Source of the DNA: Tubiluchus corallicola
Taxonomy: Eukaryota; Priapulida; Priapulimorpha; Priapulimorphida; Tubiluchidae
Direction of reading: 5' to 3'
DNA length: 64,000 nt
NCBI GenBank assembly: GCA_030141605.1
Contig: JAQGDQ010000001.1
Coordinates: forward strand, 2,266,501-2,330,500
Below the pieces are notes generated by a model. The model did not search any database and had not been told where the DNA came from. It worked only from the letters and a program-made list of their open reading frames with translations. A program made the position numbers and the translations under genes. Positions 58,801-64,000 of the stretch are shown piece by piece. Numbering within the stretch: position 1 is the first letter of the stretch; the number at the start of each line of letters is the position of its first letter.

Positions 58801-61585
58801 TGATTATATCCAGAGGATGGCCTTTGACATTCACCGTCATCTTGTCCCAAAGTTATCCCAAAACCTCTAGGCTACCCCAAGTGGTTCAGCTATAACTGGC
58901 TTAAACTCAAACTGCGAATGGCACACTACCACGACAGTTGGAAAGGGGTAAGCTGTCACTACTGACAGCGACTCAAGTTTTGAATTTTGTATCATCATTT
59001 CAGATGATACTAACAATTGTAAAAAATAATAAGGTAGTAAAGATCCTTAATTAATACCTTTAATAATTCCTTTTTCTTCAAGCACTTTAGCAGGTGGGCG
59101 CCGCTGGAAGAATTTCTTCAGTCGATTTTTAATTTTAACTTTTCTCTCAGCTGGAGAAATGAGCTGATCAAGGTCATCTGTTGATGAGGCACGAGGTATA
59201 TCAGTCATAGACTTGTGCGAGTGTTTATCTGCAAAAATGATAACCAAAATAGAGAAACATAATTTATCAGTTAACTGACACAATGAAAATATTCAATTTT
59301 GTTTTTAAATTATAAAACACACACTTAAGTACCCATCTGTATACCTATTAAGTACCAATTATACATCTGTAATAATACCTGTAAGAAGTATGTCTAAGCG
59401 ACGTGTGTGAGAGTTTGGATTGGTGCAAAATTATCAAAATTAGTAGCTTTAGCTGTTTCAGACAAATATCAAAGCAGTTTCTGTATTATGATTATAACAT
59501 CATTTGTTATTTTATGTGTGATTAGACTGATTCCCACACATCCAACAGACAATTTAGAAGTTTAGATGCTATTTATACTATTGGAAATGTGCCGACTTGG
59601 ACTTGTAACATAATAAAAAGTGATGACTTTTAAGTAGCAAACAGTTTATTTAACTTTATTAAGCAGCACAGTTCAACACAGCACAGCTTAGTTCAACACT
59701 ATACTTGGTTGACGCTGACAGGGTCGTAGGACCTTCAACCCGAGCAAACCAAGTAAGCATTAGAACCATGTAATTTCTGTCAGAAAACTACCAATACTCA
59801 AATATATAAAAAGTTTACAAAGTAATCTTGCCCCACCCATTACAAAGAGTGATTGCCTTTTCCTAGGATAAAAACTTGTAAGAAAGAAGAAAAACCAAAT
59901 AATTAGAACAAGGTTGACAAACACTCTCAAACAAGCATAGCAAATACATATGTAGTGCCAACTCATTGTTTTGGAAAAATTTCTTATTACACAACAGATC
60001 TTTCTCACATTTGATTTCTTATCTTCACAGTTGTTTTAAATTCATATGATGTTAACGAAAATAGTTGTCTGATCTACTGACATCACCATGAATGTTACTA
60101 TGACTAAGACTAGTAGGACCTCTGTCTTTGATTTATTTCCATGTCACATAAAGAAATATAAAAGTTAACACTCCCAGTAGTATTAATCACAAAATAGACA
60201 GAGATGAGCTTTAAGTTCAGTGTGACTTGACTTTTCGTCCCCCATATTTATGACAAGTAGAAGTGACCATAAATGCTAGATTTAGCAGAATAAGCAATAG
60301 CCTTTTCTATACATGGACCTCACTGTCCATGAAATTCTCAACAAAATAACAAGAAACTCACTAGGTGCATTACATAAATCCAGGTTGGCAGACACATGCA
60401 GGTAGCAACAAGTACCAAAACAATCATTTAGTGAAAGCAAACAAGGTGGTAATTTTAGTAAAGGCAGTATAATAATTCCATATGAACAAAAGTTACTCTA
60501 AACATACCAAAATTTTCATTTTCGTCTATCTCAGAAGAGGAACTCAATGTTGTAGGATGAAACCGACCTGCCAATTCAGCAAAGACTGATTGCAAATGCC
60601 CTTTCACAAGTTTTTGATCACACTCTACATCCACATTTCTACCTGGCACATAAGCTGTGAATTTAAACTTAGAGTTACTTGGGGAAGATGTTGGTGGAGT
60701 AAAAACGCTAACGTCGTCCACACTTACAACTTCGAAATCATCATCATCTGCATGTTGGTTTCCCAAGTAAAAATCTGTTGACTCTGCTTTTCCATGAGGT
60801 TTTTCACTTTTCAGATCAATGTTTGTGCAATATACGGGTATCTTCTCTGACCTCACGTAAGTTGATTTTGGATCTAAGGGTAAACTAGGTGAAGGTCTGA
60901 GTCTGCTAATTAAACCACATGAGTGATCTAAGCTCAGGCGCTTAACATGTTTACTGGTAGTGTTTTCTTCTTTTTCTGCTTGCTCCATAACAGAATCGAA
61001 ACCTCTAGCTCCTAAGTTCTGTTTATCTGAGTTGGTGGAAGATGCCTCAGATGATTTAGCTTGGTGCAAATGTTGAAAGGAATCGCTACTGGAGCGTTTG
61101 TGAGACAATGCACAGGGTAATGCGGGAGGAAAAATCTTTTTACTTACACTGGTAGGGGATACTCGTTTTAAACTCAACGCTAAGTCGGTTGGCTTAGGTT
61201 TTACAGCAGGGGGCGATTTGACCTTTTTAACAGCGGATTCAACATTAATTTTTTTTTCGTAAATTATACCATCAAAGGAAATGTTTTCATAAGGAGTTTT
61301 CTTTGTACGAGGATTAGGAGGTGGTCTGTAATTCGATTCAATTGGTCGTTCACTTGATGTAATTATACCCGCTGCATCATTTTCGCAAACTAGTTGTCCA
61401 GAAGCTGTATTAATCAAAACTGGATCTGTCATGGAAATGCAGCTTCCACAAAAATTAGCCTGACATGACTTGTCCTGCATTTGAAGAGAGGGATATGATG
61501 ACTTAGGTGGTTCAGTTGCTATCCTCAGTCCATTGTGACAATAGCAACCAGTTAGTACAGGTTGATAGTTACAACAATAAAACAT
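55806..61585 (-). CDS. RhoGAP protein of the ARHGAP9/12/15/27 group
   Basis: Stimulates GTP hydrolysis by Rho-family GTPases. Minus-strand exons: 61585-60508, 59228-59058, 57349-57248, 56956-56750, 56325-56220, 56007-55806. Phases agree: 1866 nt, 621 residues from the first visible Met. Residues 1 to about 360 (one 1.08-kb exon) are Ser/Pro/Lys-rich and look disordered, with proline motifs (YRPPPNPR, SPPAVKPKP) and a PYENI tyrosine site. Then comes KIKNRLKKFFQRRP plus EEKGIIKDE, the pre-GAP signature of the ARHGAP12/15/27 group, and the GAP domain to the end. The arginine finger is R459 in DADGLYRMSGN; the conserved Asn is N569 in NLAIVFGP. The frame stays open before the first Met up to an acceptor-like TTTAG near 61608, so an upstream exon is possible. 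No PH, SH3 or WW domain was found. Best relatives are ARHGAP27/12/15; orthology within the group cannot be decided by eye. Confidence 0.9.
58165..58745. repeat. Degenerate tandem repeat of about 286 bp in a RhoGAP intron
   Basis: GACATTTTGCAGGACAAAA recurs at about 58172 and 58458, and later blocks (CTAATTCCTTG.A.TGAG, GGATC.A.C.T) recur again near 58640-58745, giving roughly two and a half diverged units. On the minus strand the flanking 58745-58790 reads like a worn CSSCGH finger tail seen at the end of some non-LTR polymerases; this last point is weak. Confidence 0.5.
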
Positions 61586-61599
61586 GATGCAGTTGATCT

Positions 61600-63764
61600 T
61601 CCTACAGGCTAAACAAATTGAACTGTTTTAAAGACAATTCCTTTTTCTAACTTTCATCTTCTCTAGTTCACAACTTCTTTTTGGTATTTGATTATATTTC
61701 TACGGTTACCATTTGTACTTTAGAAAAGAGTAGCTTCGGTGCACTGTAGGTAACAAAAACTAATACTGTAACACATCACCTAGCAGAAAACATGTTTATA
61801 CTTCACAGCTACATCGCTAGATTATACAAAATACTGTGACTCAATAAATGGCGCGCACGTAAATAGTTTGACAATAATTTCACCATCAGTACTAGCGATT
61901 AGTTCACATTCTGTTGGCATAACACATTACACTCATTGCATGTAAAAAAGTGATAGTAAAATTCCAAAATCACAAAAAAGTGATAGGAAAATTCTAAAAT
62001 CACAAGGTTCTGTCTCATGTTACACTGGCCATCCTTATAATAATATCCTTTCAATACATAGTTAATATAAGACAGTATATCCTGGCTACTTCCTGCATTT
62101 CCAACCAGCCCATCTTTTCTTATCAGCAAAATACAACACCCGTATTCAATGTAATGTTACAAATTTATGGAGGAAGTTTATAATACATTAAATAAGTGAG
62201 AAACCCGATTAGCATAAACTCAATTGTAAACATTAAATTTTATTACACAAAGTCTGGGCCACAGCAAGCAGAATAGCCAGAGTGGCTTTGGTTTATCAAC
62301 CAAACTTAAGCAAATGCGGATCTTTGTTGGTAAATGACCAGATCTGAGATTATCGATTAACTGCTTTTTGGCATTTGGTTGTATATTGCCTCTGCCAGTT
62401 CAACTCAAATTAAAAGCTTATCCTCGAAAATCAAGTAATTTCTCGTACAGCAGTGTTAATCTATACTAAATAAGCCTTATTCAAATTATTGTAAATCCAC
62501 AAATTCAAGGCTTCCTCTGCAAAAACAGTAAAGTTCAAGTTGTAAGCCTTTCTCCTCAATTTTAAAATACTGTGTTATGGCTCTAACCTAATTTGCAGCA
62601 CTTCATTGCCCTCAGGCATGCATCAAAATTTGTACAATATAGCAAACCCATGTTTGAGAAACAGCATTAATACTATAATTATTACTTAAAATTTGACGTT
62701 TTAACTAAATTGTTGATTATGCACAGGCCAATGAATATTTTTTGCTTTCGTAGAAAATAACTACAAACAGACATAGCTTCAAACTATATGTGCAGCAAAC
62801 GAAATGTGAGATATCTTTTTGTTATCTTTTAATAATCTAATTGCATTTACTTTCAATTGTATTCACTTCTTTTCATAGCAGGATTAGCAAAATTTTATGC
62901 AAATATGATGGGTTTTGTTTCAGTCATGTGTTTCTGAATTATATTTCTGAAGATATAGACAGTCTTGATAATAAATGTGTGTTTAGAGTAAATACCTGGG
63001 CGCTGCTTAATGTTTATAAGACTAATGACCTCGAATGACTTTAAAAACAAACTAGTTTTGGTGATTAGCTACGACTAGAGTAGTGCAATTACACACTTGC
63101 ACTATTTTATTAACTCGCCCCTAAATGGATGACAAAAACTTGCTCAGTCAGCATAGCAATGCCCATTCCGGCAGTGCAATGTTATAAACTACAGAAGGAC
63201 AATTGCAGCTGCGTGCCACAAACACCATAGTAACCTATTGTTCCAGCTAAGCTGTGGCTTGCTGCTGCATGAAATTTTACACAATTTTTTTACAAATATC
63301 ATTAGAGCACAAAACATTTATGCCCAGAATTTGCACAAGTAACATATTCTGGTTGGATATTTCATTAGCTACTTGAAGATGCCAGCTGTTTCTGTATAAG
63401 TAGGCAAATAATTCAACTACTTGAGAAAAACCACCGATAACCCATGAAAAGCGTTTCATTTATTGAACAAAATAGCATAAAACACTTAATAAATTTACCA
63501 AAAATGCACAAAACCCAAAAATTATCTTGACACAAAAATGTGGTCATTACAAAGCTTAAGAACCTCTCTTAATAGATCTGTTGCCTGTTTTTACCTGCAA
63601 ATACTCATTATAAGAAAATTGACCAATACTGTGTAAAAAATGAATTTCCCAATGACAATCAAGTTGATCAAGCACAAAAATGAAACTTGAAGCTGCTCTA
63701 CTCACAGTCACACGTTATACAAATGTGTGCTTGCACAGCAAAATCACCCATAAGTCGGCAATTA
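61600..63764. other. Upstream of the visible RhoGAP exons, no supported gene
   Basis: No coding exon could be supported on either strand. It may be an intron or the promoter region of the RhoGAP gene. A 30-bp direct duplication (AAAAAAGTGATAG...AATCAC) lies at 61944-62003. Confidence 0.4.
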
Positions 63765-64000
63765 ACGTTCTCTAGTTATTCATATACCCTGAATCTCCAT
63801 TTCACTTTGGAGTATCATTTTGATACCAAGCTCTTCGCTCTATGTTATTTCTAAGCTGAGATAATCCACGTTGAAGTTGAGATGCACGCTACACAGTGAA
63901 AAACTTAATCTTGAGAAAACTGCTGTTAAAGTCAGTCATCGTTTTTGTGGCATCTCTACAAAACACTTAGCAACCATACGAAAGAGTGGTTACTATGAAC
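63765..64000 (+). repeat. Dispersed repeat family B, copy 2 (runs off the window end)
   Basis: Matches the reverse complement of 7490-7745 up to the last bases of the window, so the element probably continues beyond it. Confidence 0.7.

Noticed and set aside
1-64000. CRISPR arrays, phage or bacterial defence islands, biosynthetic clusters
   Set aside because: All coding evidence is spliced animal genes; the repeats are transposons, satellites and microsatellites without spacer-repeat structure.

Overview
This is a window of AT-rich nuclear DNA from an animal. It holds four intron-rich protein genes, with GT-AG introns from about 0.2 kb to several kb, and many degenerate transposon remnants in introns and intergenic DNA. 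The gene set (a kinetochore NUF2, a nuclear topoisomerase I, a ZSWIM2-type SWIM/RING/ZZ ubiquitin ligase and an ARHGAP9/12/15/27-type RhoGAP) is metazoan. The short non-autonomous DNA transposons and the absence of anything vertebrate-specific suggest an invertebrate. A tunicate would be plausible, but the species cannot be fixed from the sequence. No operon, CRISPR array, tRNA, rRNA or prokaryotic system was seen.

Layout. (1) About 1.8-15 kb, minus strand: NUF2, ten coding exons (426 residues); the last short coding exon was not found. A decayed hAT-like transposase fragment lies beyond its visible 3' end. (2) About 14.9-15.05 kb: a compact divergent promoter with E2F-like sites, apparently shared by NUF2 (leftward) and TOP1 (rightward). 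(3) 15-37 kb, plus strand: TOP1, one untranslated exon and twelve coding exons, encoding 1087 residues with all five catalytic residues and a greatly expanded Ser/Lys/His-rich N-terminus that contains an in-frame 78-bp minisatellite. (4) 37-46.5 kb: a gene-free repeat zone with a dead non-LTR retrotransposon tail, a possible long solo LTR with 5-bp target duplication, and diverged repeats shared with the NUF2 introns. (5) 46.5-54.6 kb, plus strand: ZSWIM2, eleven exons, 511 residues. Its introns carry a seemingly perfect 239-bp tandem duplication, a hAT MITE with an exact 8-bp target duplication and a second MITE; a five-copy 64-bp satellite follows its poly(A) signal. (6) 55.8-61.6 kb, minus strand, convergent with ZSWIM2: the RhoGAP gene, six exons, 621 residues from the first visible Met; it shows no PH domain in the expected place. 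(7) 61.6-64 kb: no recognised gene; the window ends inside a dispersed repeat that also occurs, inverted, at 7.5 kb.

Reading frames were checked by joining exons by hand. Splice phases agree at every junction in all four genes, so the exon models are well supported. NUF2 and TOP1 both serve chromosome segregation and DNA topology in dividing cells, which fits a shared E2F-type promoter. The other genes show no obvious functional link to them.
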